Origin: a virus
DNA: 38,118 nt
IMG/VR virus record: IMGVR_UViG_3300047311_000833
Coordinates: 1-38,118 of that record
Strand: one strand, 5' to 3'
The translations under genes and the position numbers were made by a program. Positions within the stretch are counted from its first letter, which is position 1. Every line of letters starts with the position of its first letter. Shown here one piece after another: positions 23,750 through 31,275 of this stretch. Below the pieces are notes generated by a model, which ran no database searches, was not told where the DNA came from, and saw only the letters and a list, made by a program, of their open reading frames with translations.

Positions 23750-26671
23750 TTATGGTGTTAGTCCGGCGCAACCATTCCACTGTAGGTAGATTCCGTTCTG
23801 CAAATGTAGATATCGTGAACATCCATTGCTTACTCCAGATGAAACTACTCCACCTGTTGACATAACTCCAGTACCACCAGTACATCCTGTAAACTGCGTA
23901 GCATTGGTTCCAGTATAGCTTACAGTGGAAACTCCAGTAGAGGTAGTTACAAAAATAATTCCACTTGTAGGGAATCCAGTTGTAGAGCCTACATTGATAG
24001 TAGCCTGTGGCAGAGTGGCGCCGTTAGAACCAACTGCAATATTTGTGGTTCCTGTAAAAGTGCCATTACCAACCGATCCGTTCAAGGTAAAGTTTGTACC
24101 ATTAATGACAGTGATAACCCAAGTACCATTGGCGGCTGTGTTACCCAAAACACCGGAGATGGTAACAGTTTGTCCAGTCACTAATGCATTGGTCAATCCT
24201 GTAGTAATTTGAATTGGTGTTACGTTGGTAGCTGCAGTTATTGTTCTTGTAGTTGTTTCTTCTGAGCTAAGTGAAAAAGTAGCGAAATTGGTTCTTCCAT
24301 TTCTAAGAAATGGAGCAGTGCCCATGAATTTATGATCTACTGAAAACGCATTACCAATTCCTGGTAGAGCTAGTGCAACGTCAGCAAGTGGGGCTGCCCA
24401 AGTTTCAATTGGCAGCAGTTCGGTAGTTCCAGTAAATGGAGAGTCTCCTGCATTTGCTGATAGTAATGGGCTAGTAGCTGAAGTACCATCCAAATTTGCC
24501 CATCCAGTTAATGCTGACAGTTCAGGTAGACCGTTTTTTATACAGTTACCTATATTGAGGGTTGATCCGGTTCTCAAAATTATTGTACCTGAATCGGTAG
24601 TTGGCGCGCCTCCATACAGGAATAATCTCTCTAAATTACTTGGTGTTGGTACCGGCTCATTATCTGAGATTCCAAACGTTAACATACCATTATTTGTTGC
24701 ACCAAGGGTTCTAGTGTACATAAAGACGTTTTGACCAGAACTCTCTCCCATTATTGTCATACGAGAGGCTGTGCTATCAGTTCCTAGTCCAGGAATAGTG
24801 TTATTATAAGATGTATTGACGCTTGGGTTAAAGTTCAAATACTCTACTATATTAGTGGTGGCGCTAAGCAAAGGGAATTCACCATTAGAAATTCCGCCAT
24901 ATCCTACGGCCGCCGATATACGTGGCAGGTTAGTAATTTCTGGTTCAGCGCATAGTCTAATTTGCCATCCAGAGGGATGTGGGCTTTGATAGATAGCCCT
25001 GCTGTTTGCAGCTACTGAAGCTCCGCCCAAATAACCAAACAGTACGGCGGTTCCGGTAGCACCACCAGCCGCATTTGCTACCGATCCATTTAGGGCAAAT
25101 GATGTTGAACCGGCCTGAGTAATAGTCCAGGTTCCGTTTGCGTTAGTGTTAGTGGCATGCCCAGCAATAGTAACTTGTTGCCCCGTAATCCAGGTGTGTG
25201 GAAAGTTACTATTAGTCTGAACAATGATTGGATTATTAACCGCACCACCAGTAGACATGGTGCCAGTGCCCCCTGAGCAACCAGTAAATTGTGTACCGCC
25301 AGCAACTCCAGTATAAGTAACAATCTGAGGCCCATTGCTTGTGGTAACGTTTATTACTCCTGGGTTAGGAAAGCTTGTCGTTGAAGCAACGTTGATAGTA
25401 GATTGTGGAAGCGATTGTCCATTAGATGCAACAGCGATAGTTGTATTGAAAGTATTGGATGAGCTACCAACACCAAGCCCTCCAGCAGTGTCATTCTGAG
25501 CAAATTTAACCATGTAGCCAGAAACTACTGTTTCAATTTCATATAGCCACCAGTTAAGAGAATTAGATTCAGCCGGAGGTGTATCAGTAGAGCGATAATC
25601 GATTACATATCTGTTTAAGTTGCTAACTGGGGCTCCAGTTGCCAATGTTCCAACACCACCTGTACATCCAGTAAAACTAGTGGCAGTTGTATTGGTATAA
25701 CTAATTGTCTGAATTGGATTTGAATTTGTAACTGACCCACCAATAGTCATTGTACCAGTACCACCTGTACATCCTGTAAAGCTGGTGGCAGTTGTATTGG
25801 TGTAAACAACTGTATTTAATCCTGTGCTGGTAACTACAAAGATAATTCCAGATGTAGGGAAACCAGATGTCGAAGCTACGTTAATAGTGGCCTGCGGTAA
25901 AATGGCTCCGTTGGAACCTGCTGCAATAGTTGTTCCAGTTGCAATATTTATAGTTCCAGATGTTGGGAAACCTGTCGTAGAGACTACGTTGATGGTAGCC
26001 TGCGGTAATGCTGCTCCGTTGGATGCAGCAGTGACAGTTGTGGTGTTGCCCAAATTGACGGCTGAGATTTTGAAGATTCCAGAGTTTTTAGTTGGGAAGT
26101 TAGGGCTTTTCAAAACAAGCGTCTTACCTACATCTGTTGCAGCTACTTGTTTTCTAGCAACAGGAATGGCTACTTCGTAAATGAATCCTGCGCCAAAATT
26201 AATGCTAGCAGCATAACCATCAGCAACTGAACCAGCGGCGTATTGAAACCCTGAAGTCATAGTACCTGAATTGGCGTTGTATGCTCCAGTTCCGTAGCTT
26301 CCATAAAGAGTAAACTGTGTTGGACTTAAAACAATTACTTTCCAACTTCCATTTGCGCCGGTGTTACCGGTTGCTCCAGAAATATTCACAACATAGCCGT
26401 CTATTAAACCATGTGCAAGGGGCGTTGTTACTACGATAGGCGTAGTGAAAGTGGCTGTAGCTATTGGTAGTGATTTGACGTTGGTATTATCTATATTCCA
26501 AGATGTTTGACCAACATTAGTGAATCCCAATATCTTAGTTAAGAACAAACTAAGATGATAAATAATAGGAACGTAAAACCTATTTTGATTAGCACCCCAC
26601 GAACCACCCCATGGCTGTGCAATGTAGCTAGCATTTAGTGGGCTATAATCTCTTGAAATAAACGTTACCAT
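23750..26671 (-). CDS. B-family surface protein B1 with four module 1 and three module 2 copies
   Basis: 973 residues from the ATG at 26671; an 18-codon upstream extension lies inside A1 and is rejected because TAATG links the two genes. The backbone matches B2 and B3: FISRDYS at the start, a LGFTNVGQTSWNID segment, NSGIFKISAV, YVIDYR, PSGWQIRLC, FGISDNEPVPTP and, at the C-terminus, NGRTNFATF and LQNGIYLQWNG. Into this backbone are inserted module 2 (near the N-terminus), two nested module 1 copies, a module 1 plus module 2 block, and a final module 2 plus module 1 block. It is thus twice as long as B3. Function unknown; exposed fibre or shell protein likely. Confidence 0.8.
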   Translation of the reverse strand: MVTFISRDYSPLNASYIAQPWGGSWGANQNRFYVPIIYHLSLFLTKILGFTNVGQTSWNIDNTNVKSLPIATATFTTPIVVTTPLAHGLIDGYVVNISGATGNTGANGSWKVIVLSPTQFTLYGSYGTGAYNANSGTMTSGFQYAAGSVADGYAASINFGAGFIYEVAIPVARKQVAATDVGKTLVLKSPNFPTKNSGIFKISAVNLGNTTTVTAASNGAALPQATINVVSTTGFPTSGTINIATGTTIAAGSNGAILPQATINVASTSGFPTSGIIFVVTSTGLNTVVYTNTTATSFTGCTGGTGTMTIGGSVTNSNPIQTISYTNTTATSFTGCTGGVGTLATGAPVSNLNRYVIDYRSTDTPPAESNSLNWWLYEIETVVSGYMVKFAQNDTAGGLGVGSSSNTFNTTIAVASNGQSLPQSTINVASTTSFPNPGVINVTTSNGPQIVTYTGVAGGTQFTGCSGGTGTMSTGGAVNNPIIVQTNSNFPHTWITGQQVTIAGHATNTNANGTWTITQAGSTSFALNGSVANAAGGATGTAVLFGYLGGASVAANSRAIYQSPHPSGWQIRLCAEPEITNLPRISAAVGYGGISNGEFPLLSATTNIVEYLNFNPSVNTSYNNTIPGLGTDSTASRMTIMGESSGQNVFMYTRTLGATNNGMLTFGISDNEPVPTPSNLERLFLYGGAPTTDSGTIILRTGSTLNIGNCIKNGLPELSALTGWANLDGTSATSPLLSANAGDSPFTGTTELLPIETWAAPLADVALALPGIGNAFSVDHKFMGTAPFLRNGRTNFATFSLSSEETTTRTITAATNVTPIQITTGLTNALVTGQTVTISGVLGNTAANGTWVITVINGTNFTLNGSVGNGTFTGTTNIAVGSNGATLPQATINVGSTTGFPTSGIIFVTTSTGVSTVSYTGTNATQFTGCTGGTGVMSTGGVVSSGVSNGCSRYLHLQNGIYLQWNGCAGLTP
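23843..24043 (-). repeat. Module 1 copy, B1 C-terminal site
   Basis: 67 residues: AVGSNGATLPQATINVGSTT then GFPTSGIIFVTTSTGVSTV, YTGTNATQFTGCTGGTGVM. Directly preceded in the protein by module 2. The corresponding place in B2 has module 2 only, and in B3 nothing. Confidence 0.9.
24044..24244 (-). repeat. Module 2 copy, B1 C-terminal site
   Basis: TITAATNVTPIQITTGLTNA then LVTGQTVTISGVLGNTAANG, WVITVINGTNFTLNGSVGNG. This pattern (ITTA.PH.LxTGxxVxISGVxGNTAANGxWxVxVxxxTxFxLxGSxGNG) is the phage tail module often labelled E1-FCCH-like. It lies next to the module 1 copy ending at 24043. Confidence 0.85.
25034..25237 (-). repeat. Module 2-like copy, B1 middle site
   Basis: FPHTWITGQQVTIAGHATNT then NANGTWTITQAGSTSFALNG. 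It follows a module 1 copy here, the reverse order of the C-terminal site. Boundaries approximate. Confidence 0.7.
25238..25444 (-). repeat. Module 1 copy, B1 middle site
   Basis: 69 residues, AVASNGQSLPQSTINVASTT then SFPNPGVINVTTSNGPQIVT, FTGCSGGTGTMSTGGAV. Absent from the equivalent place in B2 and B3, where the backbone runs straight from the WYLY segment to PR(L/I)(I/M)LQS. Confidence 0.9.
25619..26044 (-). repeat. Nested module 1 pair in B1
   Basis: The outer copy is split: its 5' part is 25934-26044 (37 residues, ending FPTSGTINIATG) and its 3' part is 25619-25720 (34 residues, starting NPIQTISYTNT). Between them lies a complete 71-residue copy (25721-25933). Joining the two outer parts gives 71 residues with the same spacing from FPTSG to FTGC (31 residues) as the inner copy. 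Confidence 0.85.
26238..26463 (-). repeat. Module 2 copy near the B1 N-terminus
   Basis: TPIVVTTPLAHGLIDGYVVN then ISGATGNTGANGSWKVIVLS, PTQFTLYGSYGTGAYNANSG. B2 and B3 have no copy at this place (SVGTLLIATGDTTPTVAP instead). Boundaries approximate. Confidence 0.8.
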
Positions 26672-28410
26672 TATGTACCTAAAGGTAGAAGACCATAAGG
26701 CAATAGTGAGCCGTCCCACGGCCACAAAATGCCATTGCCTACGTGTATAAATTCCCCATTATTGCCAAAGAGGTGGAAGCTTGGGAATACTGAGCTTGTG
26801 AAAGCAATCGTACGTAGCCTCCCTCTAGTTAGACAATATTGTCCGGCAGTTGCGACAGTAGAGATAATAGCATCAGAAATAATAGCCTGACCAAGCCTGT
26901 TCTGAATAGCTAATATACCAGATAAATTAGGCCCTATGGTGTAGGCGGTGCCAGTTACACCATCTCCTGCAAAATTTTTAGTCATCAACTGATTCGCTCT
27001 GGTTGTTCCGTCGGTTCCTACCATAAAGAAAGCGGTAGACAACGAATCAGTTGCTACTGCAGTAGTTAGATTATTTGCTCCAACTAGAATGGCCATTGGA
27101 TTTGGATCTTGGGCTTGGGAATATAGTCTTGTTGGCGTAATTATGTTGAAGTAGTGTCCGGTAGTAGTATTGGAGTTAGGGGATCTGATATGGCCAATGA
27201 AAAAATCTTGGTCGGCAATTAATGTTGCGACCCCTATTACGCCAGAAGTTACGCCGCTAAAAGTATTGGCGGTAGCTGTTGTTCTTTCTGTAATGGTAGC
27301 GCTGGCACCACCTGGTGATACGAAGGCTGAAACGTTATTCCAAGTTGCAGTTGGTGAGCCAAGAATTCCAAAAAGACCAAATGCATTTGCGGCTCCTCTT
27401 AGGAAGAATTGAAACTGGCTAATAGATTGTCCAGAATTTACATTTGCTGGACCAAACATTGTTCCAACTAAATAATTACCGTTGGCAACTGCTAGCTGTG
27501 ATGCCGCAATCAGATCAATTACTTTGTAGTTAAGATTTGATCTAGAGGTAATGTTATTTTTCTGTGTAGAGATATCTGGGGTTCCACCACTAAATGGTGA
27601 TAGCACTATTTGAGTGTTACTATTAACTGCGAGTATTCTGTAAATAGCATCATCCGTACTAATTGATCCAGAAGTGACACCACCATTAGTTGACATTAAT
27701 CCTGTACCGCCCGTGCATCCAGTAAAGCTGGTAGGATTTAAATTGGTATATGCAACTACCTGAGTTCCAGTGCTAGTTGCTACATAAATGGTTCCGCTAC
27801 TTGGAAAGTTGGTAGTGCTGTTTACGTTAATAGTGCCTTGTGGTAAGGTTAATCCGTTTGAAGCTGGGGTTATTAAAGTTGAGGAACCGTTAGACCATAT
27901 TACTACATGCTTTCCAATCATTGCTGATGTGAATGGTATAGATGCACTAGTGGTTAAAGTGGCCCCTAAGGCAGATGTTGATCCATCATTACCGGCCGCC
28001 AGAACAGAAGCGCCTTCAAAAAAACCAGCCGGTACGCTAGTACCGTTTGGAGGAATGGCGCCAGGAACCATTACTATAGCGTTAGGAGAGGTAGTAAAAT
28101 TCGCGTTACCAGTTGCTCCATTTAAATTGAATGTATTGGTACCAGTTACAGTAACAAGCCAACCACCATTTGCATTAGTGTTACCCTGAACGCCATATAC
28201 GCCAACTATTTGATTGCTAACCAATCCATGGGGATTGGAAGTTGTAATGTTGATTGGGTTTGCATTAGAAGCCTGCGTAATTGTTAAGACTGGATTGAAT
28301 CCATTTACACAGTATCCCCAGAATTCATAACACAACTTCATAAAGATAGGGATATCCCTTCCATTTGTGCCGGTCGTGTATTGTAATCCTCTGAGATATT
28401 TCCTAGCCAT
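26671..28410 (-). CDS. A-family surface protein A1 with module insertions
   Basis: 579 residues. It shares with A2 and A3 the start KYLRGLQY...LCYEFWGYCVNG, a middle signature LIADQDFFIGHIRSPN and LYSQAQDPNP, and the end FHLFGNNGEFIHVGNGILWP. The backbone is interrupted by module 2 near residues 45-110 and by module 1 between VIWSNGSS and STDDAIYRI, where A2 and A3 read (A/P)GS.SSED.LY. SD AAGGAAA. The stop overlaps the B1 start (TAATG). Virion surface role is likely by context; no enzymatic motif seen. Confidence 0.8.
   Translation of the reverse strand: MARKYLRGLQYTTGTNGRDIPIFMKLCYEFWGYCVNGFNPVLTITQASNANPINITTSNPHGLVSNQIVGVYGVQGNTNANGGWLVTVTGTNTFNLNGATGNANFTTSPNAIVMVPGAIPPNGTSVPAGFFEGASVLAAGNDGSTSALGATLTTSASIPFTSAMIGKHVVIWSNGSSTLITPASNGLTLPQGTINVNSTTNFPSSGTIYVATSTGTQVVAYTNLNPTSFTGCTGGTGLMSTNGGVTSGSISTDDAIYRILAVNSNTQIVLSPFSGGTPDISTQKNNITSRSNLNYKVIDLIAASQLAVANGNYLVGTMFGPANVNSGQSISQFQFFLRGAANAFGLFGILGSPTATWNNVSAFVSPGGASATITERTTATANTFSGVTSGVIGVATLIADQDFFIGHIRSPNSNTTTGHYFNIITPTRLYSQAQDPNPMAILVGANNLTTAVATDSLSTAFFMVGTDGTTRANQLMTKNFAGDGVTGTAYTIGPNLSGILAIQNRLGQAIISDAIISTVATAGQYCLTRGRLRTIAFTSSVFPSFHLFGNNGEFIHVGNGILWPWDGSLLPYGLLPLGT
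27676..27879 (-). repeat. Module 1 copy in A1
   Basis: TPASNGLTLPQGTINVNSTT then NFPSSGTIYVATSTGTQVVA, FTGCTGGTGLMSTNGGV. Sits in a loop that is continuous in A2 and A3. Confidence 0.88.
28077..28287 (-). repeat. Module 2 copy in A1
   Basis: NANPINITTSNPHGLVSNQI then VGVYGVQGNTNANGGWLVTV, NTFNLNGATGN. Inserted after WGYCVNGFNPV, where A2 and A3 run on into VPGGF. Boundaries approximate. Confidence 0.78.
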
Positions 28411-28419
28411 TATATTTCC

Positions 28420-28989
28420 TTATTGAATCCATCTAGCTACAATAGTTATGTTAACTAATGCAGCGCCACTTGGAGCTATCGAGTTGACGCTTCTTTCATA
28501 AGTTGGCGGGTTCTGACCAGGATCAAATAGTTCCGGGCGAGCAGTAATAATTTCTTTTTCAACCCACGTTTCAAATGCCATTGTAGTTGTATTGTATCCC
28601 TTTAGTTTATAGTAAACGAACTGATCTTTAGGATAGTCTTTAACCGAATCAATATCAACAACTTTCAAATCTACAACAGTATTAACAGTTTGGGTTCCGA
28701 AATTCGTTGTATATCCAGCATATTGTGGATTTTGAAATGCATTGATGGCACTCACCTCTATTGTTCCTGCCCAGTTTGTTGTGTAACCAGAATATCCCGG
28801 GCTCTCAAAAGAGTTGATAGATGTAGTACTTATAAAGCCTCCCCAATTCTGATAGTTACCTGTAAAAATTCCATCTACAAACTCTAAAGGAGATGTATCT
28901 TCGGTATAGCATCCCCAACTTCCAGAAGGAAAAGCTTCTGGAGAGTCGACTATAATCTGAGTTGTTAGTAACGTTTGAACTAGTGTCAT
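28420..28989 (-). CDS. C-family surface protein C2 with internal repeat
   Basis: 189 residues. Residues 56-79 and 80-103 are two near-copies of a 24-residue unit (INSFESPGYSGYTTNWAGT / INAFQNPQYAGYTTNFGTQ), with a degenerate third before them (LEFVDGIFTGNYQNWGG). The region from FVYYKLKGYNTTTMAFETWV to the end aligns with C1 (23416-23742). C1 has about 80 residues fewer and no repeat. SD is TAAGGA, which contains the B2 stop codon, exactly as at the B1-C1 junction. Role unknown. Confidence 0.75.
   Translation of the reverse strand: MTLVQTLLTTQIIVDSPEAFPSGSWGCYTEDTSPLEFVDGIFTGNYQNWGGFISTTSINSFESPGYSGYTTNWAGTIEVSAINAFQNPQYAGYTTNFGTQTVNTVVDLKVVDIDSVKDYPKDQFVYYKLKGYNTTTMAFETWVEKEIITARPELFDPGQNPPTYERSVNSIAPSGAALVNITIVARWIQ
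28681..28824 (-). repeat. 24-residue tandem repeat in C2
   Basis: Two consecutive units of 24 residues sharing the pattern S(I)N.F..P.Y(S/A)GYTTN(W/F).GT. Aromatic- and Gly-rich, compatible with a small repeated beta-hairpin. Confidence 0.8.
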
Positions 28990-28998
28990 AAATCATCC

Positions 28999-31266
28999 TT
29001 ATGGAACTACTGCCGGGCCATTCCATGGCATGTAAATGCCTCTTCTCATATGCTGAAAAGAAGCCCCTCTCAAAACAGTACCGCCACCACCGAAAGTTCC
29101 ATTTCCAGTTGTGCCATTTAAAGTAAACTGAGTGTTGTTGATAACACTTACGGTGAACGTACCATTGGCGGCTGTATTTCCAGTCACACCACTGATAGCC
29201 ACAATCTGTCCAGTTACTAGAGTATTAGTGGTCGTGGTAGTTATTTGAATTGGTGATACACCGTTACCTGATGTAGTGGAGACAGACCAAGATCCAGTAT
29301 CTGTTGCAAGCACAAAGTCTCCAAAGTTTGTTCTACCACTTCTGATAAAAGGTAATGTACCTATTACTCTTGGTTCATATGGAAATGCTTGTGTAGAAAT
29401 AGCATTATCCCAAGTTTGAGTTACGCCACTGACCAAATCTACTGGCAGCACTTCAGTGGACGAAGTCCATGGACTATCTCCTGCTTGAGCATCAAATGCT
29501 GGACCTGCGAATTGGTTATTTCCAGTAACATAAGCTAGTATGGCCGGGCTACAGGATTTAGGACCAAAATTATACAGCGACATAGTGGCGCCCTGAATTG
29601 CGCCGTTAGTACCGTGGCCTACTTGAAGACAAATATCATTAAGACGGCTGTTTCCTACGTTGTTACTGTACGCATTACCTAAACAGTATAGTCTGCCTAC
29701 ATTATCTAGTGGAAATGGGAAAGGCTCATTGTCTGGGAATCCAAAAGTCAGGTAGAAAGCTGGAGGTGAAGTTGCATTCAACGGTCTTCTGGCAAATATA
29801 TGTACTGATTGTCCAGTATCATCTCCCACCATAGTATATCTATACTGTGGACCAGTACCTGCATTGTCACCGCAGCCTATACCAGTATTGAAAATTTCAT
29901 TTGATGTATCATAGTATAAACCACCATGAAGATGCCTTCCATTTGTAGAAAAATCTCCTATAGAGCTACCAACAAATCCTGGGGCAAAAGTTATGGCCGA
30001 TGTTATAAAAGTAGTCTGTGTATCAGTCGAAGTCTCATTACAAATTCGAACTTGCCATCCAATTGCATGTGGGCTTTGAAGTATTAGTCTTGGAGTTGTT
30101 GAGTTTCCACTTCCCCTATATTGACCGGCACTTGATGTATTAACAGCTCCATTGACAGGACAGTTAATGTCTTTATCATATAGATACCAAGGTACTGTAT
30201 CTGCCGCCTCTACTAACGCCGTGTCACCATTTCCCCTATAGTCTATGACAAATTTGTTCTGGTTGTAAACGGGTTCTCCAGTTATTAGCGTGCCAGTTCC
30301 ACCAGTACATCCCGTAAACTGCGTAGCGTTTGTGTTAGTATACGTTATGGTTTGAATGTTGTTGGAGCTAAAAACTGTGCCTCCAACAAATAGGAAATTG
30401 GTTAGCCCTGTGCATCCAGTAAAAGTTGAAGCTGTAGTTCCAGTATATGTAATAGTCTGAACTCCACTCAAAGTAAGCATATTTAGACTTCCAGTAGCTG
30501 GAAATCCTGTGGTTGAAGCAACAGTAAGAAGACTTGCCGCCTGTACCGTATTACCCGTGTTAATTACTCCGGTGCCGCCAGTACAGCCAGTAAGGTTTGC
30601 ACCAGAGACTCCAGTGTAGCTAACAAGTTGTACGCCAGTAGTAGATTGAATCAAAGCGCTACCGGTGGGTTGCTGTAAGTTTGCAATGTTGCTTATGTTG
30701 ATAGTGCCAGTAGGTAGTGTTAATCCGTTAGATCCAGAAGCAACCGATACGTTAGTAAAAGGATTAGATGTAGTATTAGGCCCCACGAAAAAAGTTCCGC
30801 TAGTTGGAAATCCAGTTGTAGAGCCTACGTTGATGGTGCCGGTTGGTAAAGCAACGTTATTAGATCCTGAAGCAATTGTTGTTGCGTTTCCTTGTTGTAA
30901 CGATGAAATCAAAAAGATTCCAGAGTTTCTGAATGGATATAATGGACTTTTAAATACAAGTATTCTTCCAACATCTGACGGGATAACGCCACGCACACCT
31001 ACTGGAATAGAAATTTCAATAGCCGCACCGTTGTTAGCAATACCCGCTTTACTATTTCCTGGGAAAGTTGGAGCAACCGTTGGGGTCGTATCTCCAGTAG
31101 CAAATAAATACTGTCCTACACCGTTGATGTTAAAATTAGTATCTCCAACATAACTATAGCCTAAGGTTCTGCGTAGAAAAATAGCTGTCAAATAGGAAGA
31201 TATGTACTGCCTATTAGCTGTCGTTGTATTTTGTGAGAGATAATCTCTTAGTAAGTGTGTAGCCAT
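28999..31266 (-). CDS. B-family surface protein B2 with three module 1 copies and one module 2
   Basis: 755 residues. Backbone shared with B1 and B3: LLRDYLSQNTTTANRQYISS, LGYSYVGDTNFNIN, ATGDTTPTVAPTFPG, NSGIFLIS, FVIDYRG, WYLYDKD, LILQSPHAIGWQVRICNE, FGFPDNEPFPFP and the end FQHMRRGIYMPWNGP. Between NSGIFLISSLQQGN and NKFVIDYR lies a 207-residue block of module 1 material, where B3 has only about five residues. Before FQHMRRG a module 2 copy has been added. Likely exposed structural protein. Confidence 0.8.
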   Translation of the reverse strand: MATHLLRDYLSQNTTTANRQYISSYLTAIFLRRTLGYSYVGDTNFNINGVGQYLFATGDTTPTVAPTFPGNSKAGIANNGAAIEISIPVGVRGVIPSDVGRILVFKSPLYPFRNSGIFLISSLQQGNATTIASGSNNVALPTGTINVGSTTGFPTSGTFFVGPNTTSNPFTNVSVASGSNGLTLPTGTINISNIANLQQPTGSALIQSTTGVQLVSYTGVSGANLTGCTGGTGVINTGNTVQAASLLTVASTTGFPATGSLNMLTLSGVQTITYTGTTASTFTGCTGLTNFLFVGGTVFSSNNIQTITYTNTNATQFTGCTGGTGTLITGEPVYNQNKFVIDYRGNGDTALVEAADTVPWYLYDKDINCPVNGAVNTSSAGQYRGSGNSTTPRLILQSPHAIGWQVRICNETSTDTQTTFITSAITFAPGFVGSSIGDFSTNGRHLHGGLYYDTSNEIFNTGIGCGDNAGTGPQYRYTMVGDDTGQSVHIFARRPLNATSPPAFYLTFGFPDNEPFPFPLDNVGRLYCLGNAYSNNVGNSRLNDICLQVGHGTNGAIQGATMSLYNFGPKSCSPAILAYVTGNNQFAGPAFDAQAGDSPWTSSTEVLPVDLVSGVTQTWDNAISTQAFPYEPRVIGTLPFIRSGRTNFGDFVLATDTGSWSVSTTSGNGVSPIQITTTTTNTLVTGQIVAISGVTGNTAANGTFTVSVINNTQFTLNGTTGNGTFGGGGTVLRGASFQHMRRGIYMPWNGPAVVP
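29080..29290 (-). repeat. Module 2 copy in B2
   Basis: SPIQITTTTTNTLVTGQIVA then ISGVTGNTAANGTFTVSVIN, NTQFTLNGTTGNG. Located between NFGDFVLATDTGS and FQHMRRG; in B3 these two parts are nearly contiguous (NFGDFSPSTDAARSFQHMRRG in meaning, with no module). Boundaries approximate. Confidence 0.85.
30262..30882 (-). repeat. Multiply nested module 1 block in B2
   Basis: Outer copy: 5' part 30754-30882 (ASGSNNVALPTGTINVGSTT...) and 3' part 30262-30363 (NNIQTITYTNTNATQFTGCT...). Between them are inner copy 1 (30535-30753, VASGSNGLTLPTGTINISNI...) and a shortened inner copy 2 (30364-30534) that starts at LLTVASTTGFPATG and lacks the GSNG..LP head. The nesting point matches that in B1. Confidence 0.8.
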
Positions 31267-31275
31267 TTATAACCT

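Noticed and set aside
26672-26725. Longer N-terminus for B1 (18 extra codons)
   Set aside because: This extension lies within the end of A1 in another frame. B2 and B3 start at the equivalent of the ATG at 26671, and TAATG coupling supports that start.
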